In this document: positions 1-6,077 of the stretch, piece after piece
How positions within the stretch are numbered: the stretch's first letter is position 1
Layout: each line of letters begins with the position of its first letter
Origin: SVQP01 sp045594705
GTDB taxonomy: Bacteria; Bacillota; Clostridia; Oscillospirales; CAG-272
Assembly: GCA_045594705.1 (NCBI GenBank)
Contig: JAZNZB010000023.1
Location: 1-31,340, forward strand
DNA length: 31,340 nucleotides
Direction: 5' to 3'
Program-made: the position numbers and the translations under genes
The notes under the pieces: generated by a model
What the model was told of the DNA's origin: nothing
Seen by the model: the letters and a program-made list of their open reading frames with translations, nothing else
Databases searched by the model: none

Positions 1-1136
1 ATCGCATAGTTCTGCCACGCCGCCGCGTCAAGCCGTCCTCCGGACAAACCGTCAAGATCATAATTCGGTGTGGGATAGGGCTCGGCGCCAAGAGGACCTT
101 GTTCCTTTAATTTGTGTGCCTTTGCCAAAAGCTCATATAAATTGTCATTATACGGTGCCAGATCACCAAGATCGCGGCAGCAATCCTTTATGTTCGACCT
201 TCTCCGACCAACAAAGGGTATATCCGTACTATCATCGGCGAAAATGGGTTTTCCGTATTCACCTACGCCGATCACAGCCGTTTTTGCGGGATTTCCGTTT
301 TTATCAAGAGTAAGCACCCACGTATCGGTTTCGGAAAAATCGATAACGCCTCGTTCCTTATACTCCTTGATCTTTTTATAGTTTCTTTCAAGAGCATTCT
401 GATAACATTCCATCATTTTCTGCCGATACAATAAAGCAAACTCCGGATTCCTTGCGGTCTCTGTCCATTTGCGAATCAAGTAATACGTGCGGCAAAGCTC
501 CCAGACGATAGAATTTAAGTCTTTTTCCCATTGATCGGCTTCTTCACAATACTCAAGCAGCTTTTCGTATTCGCCCTCCAAGAAGTTACAAGCGTCGATA
601 TATTTCCATCGATCATTTACGGCTTCATCCTCGGGGTCTCTGAATCGATTATACGAAACGTAAGCCTCACGGGCCTCCGTGGTCAAGCCCGCCGTTTCCT
701 TGAGAAAGCCGTCACGTACGCCCATGTATTCGGGAATGCCGTCAGGGGAGATGCGATCGGAACACCCCGTTTGAATCATTGCAAGCTCTTTGATCGTAAA
801 ATACGGCGAAGCAAATACCATATCCGCTTCATTTCCCAAAGGAAAATCCCCGTCAAGACTGTCGTCTTCTTCCTTTTTAACCTCGTCCAGCCACTCGTAA
901 TAATAGTCATCGTGACTTATAGCGTCAGAGACCACAGGCTCTATATGACGGCGGATGAACAACTCAGCGGCACGGTTGATACGGTCGGTAAGAGAATCGC
1001 ATAGCTCTTCTTTGGAAGAATCGCTCTCCGCTATTTCGCGGTAAGCGGCGATCCACTCATCACGAATCGTTTCGATCTGCTCTCTCGTATATTTATCTAA
1101 AAGATATTGAAGTTTTAATGCAATTTCCGGTTTCAT
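1..1136 (-). CDS. Large unknown acidic protein, partial (C-terminus beyond left edge)
   Basis: Reading the complement from the ATG at 1136-1134 gives an uninterrupted frame to the window edge (at least 378 codons, starting MKPEIALKLQYLLDKY). I do not recognise the family. The protein is rich in Glu, Asp, Lys and Tyr, mostly helical in appearance, and has no signal peptide or membrane segment. A Trp/Tyr-rich helical stretch lies around residues 190-250, and a more beta-like segment (TWVLTLDKNGNPAKTAVIGV) follows at about 270-290. It starts 21 bases after the L7/L12-like gene and is read in the same direction, so it is probably the last or a late gene of the operon that begins with the XRE regulator at 2166. 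The long unbroken frame and sensible codon use make the gene real; its function is unknown and its length cannot be given. Confidence 0.8.
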   Translation of the reverse strand, partial: MKPEIALKLQYLLDKYTREQIETIRDEWIAAYREIAESDSSKEELCDSLTDRINRAAELFIRRHIEPVVSDAISHDDYYYEWLDEVKKEEDDSLDGDFPLGNEADMVFASPYFTIKELAMIQTGCSDRISPDGIPEYMGVRDGFLKETAGLTTEAREAYVSYNRFRDPEDEAVNDRWKYIDACNFLEGEYEKLLEYCEEADQWEKDLNSIVWELCRTYYLIRKWTETARNPEFALLYRQKMMECYQNALERNYKKIKEYKERGVIDFSETDTWVLTLDKNGNPAKTAVIGVGEYGKPIFADDSTDIPFVGRRRSNIKDCCRDLGDLAPYNDNLYELLAKAHKLKEQGPLGAEPYPTPNYDLDGLSGGRLDAAAWQNYA

Positions 1137-1157
1137 AGTTATTCCCCTTAATCTTAT

Positions 1158-1640
1158 TTATTTACCCTTACCGAAGATAGCGTCAAACTCATCATTAGGG
1201 GCTGCGGAAATGTTATCTACCTTTGCCTTGGGCGTGGTTTTTGCACTTTCCTTGGTTTTTACCGGAGCTGTAACCTTTTTTACTGTACCACCGCCAAAGA
1301 TGGCATCGAATTCATCATTAGACGGTGTAGTTGCGGTTAGCGGAGGTGGAGCTGACTTTTTCGCAGTTGACTTCTTCGGTTCTGTATCTTTTTTTGTGGT
1401 TGTAAAAGTTGACGTTTCCACACCGGGTATAGACACGGTGTTTCCGATAGCTTCCAATTCATCTCTCAGCACGAGAGCTTTATCACGGTCCATTTCCGTT
1501 GCTACGGTTGTAGGCGCTTTATCCACCATCGCTTTCGCGTTGGCGAGTCCAAGTCCTAAAACTCGGCATAATATTTTTGTGGTCTTTAACGGTTGATTGC
1601 CAACCTTTTCTAAAATAACGCTAAGCTTATTGTCAGCCAT
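1158..1640 (-). CDS. Small protein with ribosomal L7/L12 C-terminal-like domain and doubled NDEFDAIFG tail
   Basis: 160 aa. Residues 5-72 match the pattern of the L7/L12 C-terminal domain: a KVGNQPLKTTKIL strand-helix, the hallmark LGLGLANAKAMVD turn and helix (compare GLGLKEAKDLVE in L7/L12), then a helix and strand ending LEAIGNTVSI. This fold is shared with the ClpS adaptor. The rest is a Lys/Thr/Ala/Pro linker carrying two identical NDEFDAIFG motifs, at residues 108-116 and 149-157, the second almost at the C-terminus. It is too short, and lacks the N-terminal dimer domain, to be ribosomal bL12. It lies in an operon 14 bases after the Sel1-like gene and 21 bases before the large unknown gene. 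Likely a binding or adaptor protein whose tail docks a partner twice; this role is inference. Confidence 0.82.
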   Translation of the reverse strand: MADNKLSVILEKVGNQPLKTTKILCRVLGLGLANAKAMVDKAPTTVATEMDRDKALVLRDELEAIGNTVSIPGVETSTFTTTKKDTEPKKSTAKKSAPPPLTATTPSNDEFDAIFGGGTVKKVTAPVKTKESAKTTPKAKVDNISAAPNDEFDAIFGKGK

Positions 1641-1654
1641 TTAGGTTACCTCCG

Positions 1655-1885
1655 TTATATCTCTGCCTGAACGCAGGCATCGTCATCAAAGTAATAATCT
1701 TTCATCCATTCGATTGCCGGAGCATATCCCGCTTCGGCAGCGCAGGAAATCCAAAATGCCGCCTCGTTCATATCCTGCACACGCTTACGACCAAGCTGAT
1801 AGCAAATACCGAGCTGATACATAGCGTAGGGCTTGCCCATTTTCGCTTGTTTGATTAAGGTACGAAGCTTTTTTGATTTACTCAT
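1655..1885 (-). CDS. Sel1-like repeat mini-protein
   Basis: 76 aa from the ATG at 1885. An in-frame ATG at 1912 would add nine residues, but the good ribosome binding site (AAAGGAAA, about 6 bases of spacing) sits before 1885. Residues 20-60 fit a Sel1-type TPR: AMYQLGICYQLGRKRVQDMN followed by EAAFWISCAAEAGYAPAIEW, the usual A-x-x-x-LG-x-x-Y and AA-x-W-x-x-x-AAEAG pattern. Sel1 repeats bind other proteins. At one to one and a half repeats this is far shorter than most family members, so it probably works in a complex. It lies between the XRE regulator and the L7/L12-like gene in the same operon. Confidence 0.78.
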   Translation of the reverse strand: MSKSKKLRTLIKQAKMGKPYAMYQLGICYQLGRKRVQDMNEAAFWISCAAEAGYAPAIEWMKDYYFDDDACVQAEI

Positions 1886-1932
1886 TGCTGCATTTCCTTT
1901 CGAAGAGTTCAACGGTCCCTAAATGAAGTTTA

Positions 1933-2166
1933 TTATTTTGTTCCTGTTGCCAGCTCATCCACATTATCCAATGATACAATATCCCCGATATCGCAATTCA
2001 GATATTCACAAATGCGGATGAGAATTGACATTGATACTTCTTCGTCTCGGCGGAGCTTGGTCAGCGTGTTTGGAGCTGCACCGATTGCCTTACGAAGATC
2101 AGCCTTACTGAGCTTCTTATCTACAAGAATTTTCCAAAGTTTGTTGTAACGAATTTGTTTTGCCAT
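1933..2166 (-). CDS. XRE/Cro-family helix-turn-helix regulator
   Basis: 77 aa, nearly all of it one Cro/XRE helix-turn-helix domain of the YozG-like type. The recognition helices are around residues 19-43 (KLSKADLRKAIGAAPNTLTK), followed by the typical IRICEYLNCDIGDIV ending. The start at 2166 is supported by GAGGT five bases upstream. It is the first gene of the minus-strand operon. A strong promoter lies just upstream, with a palindrome over its -10 box, so self-repression that also controls the three genes behind it is likely. The short single-domain form is common for regulators of accessory operons and plasmid- or prophage-derived loci. Confidence 0.85.
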   Translation of the reverse strand: MAKQIRYNKLWKILVDKKLSKADLRKAIGAAPNTLTKLRRDEEVSMSILIRICEYLNCDIGDIVSLDNVDELATGTK

Positions 2167-2194
2167 AGTAACCTCGCTTGAAAAAATAGTTGCT

Positions 2195-2229
2195 ATATAC
2201 AGTATATCATATATTCATCATCTTTTCAA
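2195..2229 (-). promoter_or_regulatory. Promoter and candidate operator of the XRE operon
   Basis: On the minus strand TTGAAA (2229-2224), a 17-base spacer and TATACT (2206-2201) form a good housekeeping promoter. A 13-base palindrome ATATAC-A-GTATAT (2195-2207) covers the -10 box, where a bound Cro-type dimer would block RNA polymerase. Confidence 0.7.
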
Positions 2230-2286
2230 TAGACTTCATAACATTTATAGCACACTTTCTCAAATTCTTGCGATTTTTCGAAAAAG

Positions 2287-2316
2287 AAAATCGCCACCCC
2301 GCAGGGTAGCGATTTT
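2287..2316. terminator. Bidirectional terminator-like hairpin
   Basis: AAAATCGCCACCC (2287-2299) pairs with GGGTAGCGATTTT (2304-2316) with one mismatch and a four-base loop. A-run and T-run flanks allow termination on either strand. It lies between the XRE promoter and the left end of the IS200 element. Confidence 0.6.
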
Positions 2317-2335
2317 GTGTTGGTTACAAGAACAA

Positions 2336-2354
2336 CCCCCAGTTCTACTGGGGG
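2336..2354. repeat. IS200 left-end hairpin
   Basis: A perfect 8-bp stem, CCCCCAGT/ACTGGGGG, with a TCT loop. It matches in place and form the subterminal hairpin that TnpA recognises at the left end of IS200/IS605 elements. Confidence 0.75.
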
Positions 2355-2416
2355 CAGAAAAATGAGCGGAGCGAACAATAAAAAGGGCGAGCTAAAAGCA
2401 AGCCCATTGCAAAGAA

Positions 2417-2478
2417 TTAAACCTCCAAGTATAATGTAAGTGGTTTGGCACCGCGTTACAAAATAAAAGGAGGTTTAA
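2417..2478 (+). promoter_or_regulatory. RBS-sequestering stem in the tnpA leader
   Basis: TTAAACCTCC at 2417-2426 is the exact complement of GGAGGTTTAA at 2469-2478, which contains the tnpA Shine-Dalgarno sequence three bases before the start codon. A further interrupted stem (GTAA...GGT/ACC...TTAC) fits in the 42-base loop. The folded leader would hide the ribosome binding site. Translation of IS200 tnpA in enterobacteria is known to be held down by such a leader hairpin (and by an antisense RNA), so very low TnpA production is expected here too. Confidence 0.75.
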
Positions 2479-2480
2479 TA

Positions 2481-2957
2481 ATGAAAAAAGAGAATAACGA
2501 GATCAAAAGCACAGCCCACAGCAAATACAGGTGCCAATACCACATAGTCTTTGCCCCAAAGTATAGAAGGAAAGAGATATATGGGACAATCAAAAAAGAT
2601 ATTGGAGAAATCCTGAGGAAATTGTGTGAGCAAAAAGGAGTAGAGATCATAGAGGCAGAGGCATGCCCAGATCATATCCATATGCTCGTAAGTATCCCGC
2701 CACACTTAAGTATAGCACAATTTATGGGATATCTCAAGGGGAAAAGTAGTTTAATGATCTTCGATCGACACGCAAATTTGAAATATAAGTATGGGTCAAG
2801 ACATATTTGGTGTCGAGGGTATAATGTTGATACGGTTGGTAAATACAAGAAAATCATAGCAGAGTATATAAAAAATCAGTTAGAGGAAGATTATGCCAGC
2901 GACCAAATCAGCATAAAAGAATACACAGACCCGTTTACGGGTAGCAAGAATCAGTAG
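2481..2957 (+). CDS. tnpA: IS200-type Y1 transposase TnpA
   Basis: 158 aa from the ATG at 2481, chosen because AAAGGAGG precedes it; the frame is open further upstream but without a better start. The HUH motif is HIH at residues 65-67 (CPDHIHMLV) and the catalytic tyrosine is Tyr129 in EYIKNQ. YRCQYHIVFAPKYRR at 16-30 and WCRGYNVDTVG at 110-120 are family hallmarks. The dimeric enzyme cuts and rejoins single-stranded DNA at the element ends through a 5'-phosphotyrosine. The length and all key residues are normal. The gene is clearly more A/T-rich than the genes to its right, as expected of a mobile insertion. Confidence 0.95.
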   Translation: MKKENNEIKSTAHSKYRCQYHIVFAPKYRRKEIYGTIKKDIGEILRKLCEQKGVEIIEAEACPDHIHMLVSIPPHLSIAQFMGYLKGKSSLMIFDRHANLKYKYGSRHIWCRGYNVDTVGKYKKIIAEYIKNQLEEDYASDQISIKEYTDPFTGSKNQ

Positions 2958-2969
2958 GCTAAAAAAAGA

Positions 2970-2989
2970 CAGCCGCACGTGAGCGGCTG
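2970..2989 (-). terminator. Minus-strand terminator behind tnpA
   Basis: CAGCCGC-ACGTGA-GCGGCTG forms a 7-bp stem. On the minus strand it is followed by seven T residues (complement of 2961-2967), so it would stop transcription entering the element from the right, antisense to tnpA. IS200 elements are known to carry terminators that insulate tnpA. Confidence 0.5.
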
Positions 2990-3021
2990 CCTGTAATTGT
3001 AATGCGATGCCAAATTTCTGT

Positions 3022-3094
3022 ACCCCTTTCAGGGGTTAGGCCTGTATTTGCCCCTTATAGGGGCTGAGCAAACCACCGGTTGAACCGGTGGTTT
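3022..3094. repeat. IS200 right-end hairpin cluster
   Basis: Three hairpins follow one another: ACCCCT-TTC-AGGGGT (3022-3036), GCCCC-TTATA-GGGGC (3050-3064) and a perfect 12-bp stem AAACCACCGGTT-G-AACCGGTGGTTT (3070-3094). The last has the place and form of the right-end TnpA binding hairpin. The first two may help terminate or space the end. Confidence 0.7.
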
Positions 3095-3156
3095 TGATTA
3101 GTGCTTGTCTGCGCTTTGCAAATAACGATTTCCCACATTTATCTGCCCGTCACCCC

Positions 3157-3186
3157 TTGACGGCTGTCGGGCGTGCGTGTTACAAT
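3157..3186 (+). promoter_or_regulatory. Promoter of the GH43 gene
   Basis: TTGACG (3157-3162), an 18-base spacer and TACAAT (3181-3186), 42 bases before the GH43 start. It lies just outside the IS200 right end. Confidence 0.6.
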
Positions 3187-3228
3187 ATTCTTATGATCCA
3201 TACGTGTGAAAGGAGCAAGTATTTACAT

Positions 3229-4122
3229 ATGAAGCTGCGCGACATTCATCTCCGCGATCCCTTTATTTTCGCAGAAAACGGTGTTTATTATCTTTACGGC
3301 ACGCGCCGTGGTCCTGCCACCAAGGTCATTCCGTGGACGGGTCTGGACGTCTATACCTCGACCGACCTTGTCGAGTGGAGTGAGCCGCACGAGTGCTTTA
3401 CCCGTCCTGCAGATTTTTGGTCGGATCGCGATTTCTTTGCTCCCGAGGTGTATCATTACGGTGACGCTTACTATATGTTTGCAAGCTTTCGCAGCGAAAC
3501 GCATCTGCGCTGCTCCCAAATTCTCAAGGCTGATAGCCCCATGGGCCCGTTTTTGCCTTTTTCCGCAGGGCCTATCACACCCGAGGATTGGGTTTGTCTG
3601 GACGCAACCTTTTACGTGGACGAGCAGGGAACTCCCTGGACAGCGTTTTGCCATGAATGGACGCAGGTTGGTGACGGTACGATCGAAATCATGCCCTTGA
3701 CCGCAGATTTGACCGCGCCTGCAGGAAAGCCCGAAACCGTTGTTCGCGCGGGCGATGCACAGTGGTCGTATTCGCTGGTCGATCCCACCTCCCGCAATTA
3801 CGTCACAGATGGACCGTTCTTCCGCAAGGGCAAAAGCGGAAAGCTGTATATGCTGTGGTCGGGATTTCACGCAGGCCCGCAGTATTGGTACGTGCAGGCG
3901 CTTGCCATCAGCGACAGCGGCAGCATCCACGGGCCCTGGCGTCATGCCGACCAATTTATTTACGACGAGGACGGCGGCCACGGCATGATCTTTGATGGCT
4001 TTGACGGAGATCTGTACCTGATCCTGCACAGCACCAACGTCAATCCCAACGAGCGTCCGCGACTTTTCAAAATCAAGGAGACGGACGACGGCTTTGAGAT
4101 CGTCGCGCGCGTGGAGTCGTAA
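3229..4122 (+). CDS. Glycoside hydrolase family 43 protein
   Basis: 297 aa, the size of a single five-bladed beta-propeller GH43 domain, with no signal peptide, so probably cytoplasmic. Start at 3229 (MKLRDIHLRDPFIF); AGGAG lies a somewhat long 13 bases upstream, but no better start is visible. The catalytic base is Asp10 in RDPFIF, and the pKa-modulating Asp is Asp125 in CLDATFYVD. APEVYHYGDAYYMF (71-84) is the usual second-blade motif. Where most GH43 enzymes have the general-acid Glu (EGP), this protein has Asp194 in YVTDGPFFRK. Family members cleave arabinose, xylose or galactose from plant glycans; substrate specificity cannot be assigned. It probably acts on imported oligosaccharides together with the other glycosidases in the window. 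Confidence 0.9.
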   Translation: MKLRDIHLRDPFIFAENGVYYLYGTRRGPATKVIPWTGLDVYTSTDLVEWSEPHECFTRPADFWSDRDFFAPEVYHYGDAYYMFASFRSETHLRCSQILKADSPMGPFLPFSAGPITPEDWVCLDATFYVDEQGTPWTAFCHEWTQVGDGTIEIMPLTADLTAPAGKPETVVRAGDAQWSYSLVDPTSRNYVTDGPFFRKGKSGKLYMLWSGFHAGPQYWYVQALAISDSGSIHGPWRHADQFIYDEDGGHGMIFDGFDGDLYLILHSTNVNPNERPRLFKIKETDDGFEIVARVES

Positions 4123-4345
4123 AAAAGCAAAGCCCCGTGGGGCTGTAGAATTAGTGAAAACATAGCAGGAATTTGTTCAATTTTGAGCAGATTCCTGCTT
4201 TTTGCAAATAAAAATGGCATTGTCGCTGTTCTCGTTGACGCATTATCGTCAGAAACCCTTTCTATTCGCGTTCTCCCCCCTGCGCCAAAGCAGAGCGGCG
4301 CGCGTTTATCCCCCCTCCCGGAGGGGGGCATTGAAAAAAACGTGC
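4121..4345 (+). repeat. Dispersed 3'-end element, copy A (with GH43 terminator)
   Basis: This segment starts on the GH43 stop codon. It carries a hairpin AGCCCC-GT-GGGGCT (4131-4144), a terminator stem AGCAGGAAT (4164-4172)/ATTCCTGCT (4191-4199) followed by TTTTT, the sequence ATTCGCGTTCTCCCCCC (4264-4280) and a GC-rich hairpin CCCCCCTCC-C-GGAGGGGGG-like (4310-4328). Copy B has the same order of parts in the opposite orientation. A small stem AAAAAACG/CGTTTTTT (4335-4352) marks the centre. I see no gene in the 443 bases between GH43 and the next gene. Confidence 0.7.
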
Positions 4346-4349
4346 GTTT

Positions 4350-4572
4350 TTTGAAAACTTAACCGCCGAGGTGCAGCCCACATTCAAAGCCCCCCTCCGG
4401 GAGGGGGGGAGATTGGGTGCTGCCCTGTGCCAAGCACCGGGGGGGAGAATGCGAATCCAAACAATTTCTGCGCGTTTGCCCCTATCACAAAAGCAGAAGC
4501 CGCAAGGACTTCTGCTTTCGATTATATTCCCGCTAATTCATCAGCCCCATAGGGCTTTGCTTTTTTTATTCT
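4350..4572 (-). repeat. Dispersed 3'-end element, copy B (with Gfo/Idh terminator)
   Basis: An inverted partner of copy A, starting at the stop codon of the minus-strand Gfo/Idh gene. Read on the minus strand it has AAAGCCC-TATG-GGGCTG (4556-4543), AATTAGCGGGAA, a terminator stem AGCAGAAG (4516-4509)/CTTCTGCT (4499-4492) with TTTT, ATTCGCATTCTCCCCCC, and the GC-rich hairpin at 4390-4408. The match to copy A is close at the hairpins and landmark words and loose between them. Confidence 0.65.
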
Positions 4573-5864
4573 TGCTTACTGCCTTGGCTCAGAGCTGCAG
4601 TACGGTACGTACCCTCTGTCTTGGCACATTCCTCGGCCCAAAGAGCGGCTTGACGGTCGTAGATCTCCTGCGGGATCTCGGGAGTGCCTGCGGCAAAATT
4701 GGGCAGGAGCATATCTCCGGCGGCCTTGGGGTCGGTGCAGGCGGTATCATGACGCCATTTTTCGCGTTCTTCCTTGTTGCGGAGGTTGGGGACTTCCATG
4801 GAAACGCCACCCGCCAGAATAGAGCGATAAGCAAACAGACCGGGCAGGAACATATCCAGTGCCTCATAGACGTCGATGGTGTCTGCGGTCTCGTCGCCCA
4901 GAATGCGCTTGATGAAGTAGTACATGGAGAAGAAGTCGGATCCACCGTGACCAAAGCCCTGTACGTCCTCAGCCGGGGCATGCTCGGGGAAGTAGGAGCG
5001 CAGAGAGCCTGTCTCGTAGCCGCCATCATATTCATCCTTGTTGATGTAGATCTTTGCAATGTGTCCGTCCATTGCGTCCTCACGGCCGCATTCCATTCTG
5101 CCTTTAGAGCCATACATGGTGTACCAGATGGAGTTTCTGTACAGGTCTCCGTGAATCGACTTGACAATGCCGCCGTTTTCCAAGGTTACCATCTCAATGC
5201 CGAACTGACCGCTCTTGCATCCCGTGCGCAGACGGCGGGCGTTCTTGGTGCCCTCAAAGCCAATGACCGATACGGGACGCAGGCCTGTGGAGTGGATGAT
5301 GGGACCTAAGGAGTGCGTGCAATAGAAGGTAGCATAGCCGTTGTTGCGCCAGTGGTCAGCTTCACCGTAGGCAATAGAGGGCCAGATGGGCTCGCAGTTG
5401 TGAATGTATTCGCCTTCGCCGTACTCGAATTCGCCGATCTCACCGCTCTCGTAAAGCTTTTTCATTTCGTAGGGAGCGGGCATGTAGCAGTAGTTTTCGC
5501 CGTAAGAATACACAAGGCCGCTCTCTTCCACAGCCTCAACCAGCTCCACGGCCTCCTTCATGTTCTGAACGGGAAGCACCTCGGAAAAGACGTGCAGACC
5601 CTTTTTCAGGCAACGGATGGCAAAGGGTGCGTGCTCGTTGGCGTAGTTTGCCAGTACCACGGCATCCATATCGTGCTCAATAAACTTGTCAAAATGATCG
5701 TAGAAGGTAATATCCAGGCCTGCGGCAGCCTCTCTTTGCGCGTCCAGCGCCTCGGGGCTCTTGTCACAGATGGCGACCACCTCTGCGTGGTCCGCTCTTT
5801 TGCAGTAGTTGATCATGCTGGTGCCGCGATAAGCACCCAAAACGCCGATGCGTACTTTTTTCAT
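4566..5864 (-). CDS. Gfo/Idh/MocA-family protein, GH109-like
   Basis: 432 aa from the ATG at 5864, preceded by AAAGGAAA; an in-frame ATG at 5933 has no such site. The N-terminal Rossmann fold has GVLGAYRG (7-14) for NAD(P) binding and an acidic VAICDKS turn. The usual EKP motif is replaced by SEVLP, as in GH109-type proteins. Other matches to that group are SYGENYCYM, FYCTHSLGPIIH and GHGGSDFF. GH109 enzymes remove alpha-N-acetylgalactosamine by an NAD-dependent oxidation-elimination route; the sequence fits that group or a close sugar oxidoreductase. There is no signal peptide. It is divergent from the AraC regulator at 6078, probably its controller, and convergent with GH43. Confidence 0.85.
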   Translation of the reverse strand: MKKVRIGVLGAYRGTSMINYCKRADHAEVVAICDKSPEALDAQREAAAGLDITFYDHFDKFIEHDMDAVVLANYANEHAPFAIRCLKKGLHVFSEVLPVQNMKEAVELVEAVEESGLVYSYGENYCYMPAPYEMKKLYESGEIGEFEYGEGEYIHNCEPIWPSIAYGEADHWRNNGYATFYCTHSLGPIIHSTGLRPVSVIGFEGTKNARRLRTGCKSGQFGIEMVTLENGGIVKSIHGDLYRNSIWYTMYGSKGRMECGREDAMDGHIAKIYINKDEYDGGYETGSLRSYFPEHAPAEDVQGFGHGGSDFFSMYYFIKRILGDETADTIDVYEALDMFLPGLFAYRSILAGGVSMEVPNLRNKEEREKWRHDTACTDPKAAGDMLLPNFAAGTPEIPQEIYDRQAALWAEECAKTEGTYRTAALSQGSKQE

Positions 5865-5944
5865 GGAGTCTGTTTCCTTTCTTTTATGGAATGATGCATA
5901 GGTCACGGTGAATACGTGGGGAATCTGCCCCATTTCACATCTTC

Positions 5945-5988
5945 ATTATATCACAAGATGCACCTCCCGTCTGTGGATAAATTCCACA
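5945..5988 (-). promoter_or_regulatory. Activator-type promoter of Gfo/Idh with palindromic site
   Basis: On the minus strand an extended -10 (TGATATAAT; TATAAT at 5950-5945) has no good -35 box. A perfect inverted repeat TGTGGA-N5-TCCACA (5972-5988) is centred about 42 bases before the expected start, the classic place for an activator that replaces the -35 contact. The AraC-family protein next door is the natural candidate. Confidence 0.55.
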
Positions 5989-6015
5989 AATTTATGAAAA
6001 ATAGTTATGTTTCAA

Positions 6016-6044
6016 TTGACTTCTTTCCAAAGATGTGTTATACT
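6016..6044 (+). promoter_or_regulatory. Promoter of the AraC-family gene
   Basis: TTGACT (6016-6021), 17-base spacer, TATACT (6039-6044). AAGGAGG at 6064-6070 is the ribosome binding site of the gene at 6078. Confidence 0.75.
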
Positions 6045-6077
6045 GATGCCATCTTATTTGGATAAGGAGGCAGGATC

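Larger units (their letters stand above)
2328..3099 (+). mobile_element. IS200-type insertion sequence (IS200/IS605 family)
   Basis: A single-gene element of about 0.77 kb, the normal size for IS200. It has a lone Y1 transposase and no tnpB. Subterminal hairpins mark both ends: CCCCCAGT-TCT-ACTGGGGG on the left (2336-2354) and the 12-bp hairpin at 3070-3094 on the right. Elements of this family move as single strands, leave no target duplication and insert 3' of a short target such as TTAC; a TTAC lies at 2324-2327. The exact ends are estimates from hairpin positions. The gene and ends look intact, so it may be active. Confidence 0.85.

Noticed and set aside
531..1004. 157-codon frame on the plus strand with hydrophobic stretches at the left edge
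   Set aside because: It lies inside the longer minus-strand frame (1-1136), which has the operon context and natural protein composition; the plus frame has no ribosome binding site.
2336..3094. CRISPR-like reading of the repeated hairpins around the IS200 gene
   Set aside because: The stems differ in sequence, are not direct repeats and have no spacer structure; they are the end structures of the element.
4310..4408. C-run/G-run segments as a possible G-quadruplex or origin element
   Set aside because: The runs pair as simple hairpins within the inverted repeat elements; no DnaA-box cluster or AT-rich unwinding region is nearby.
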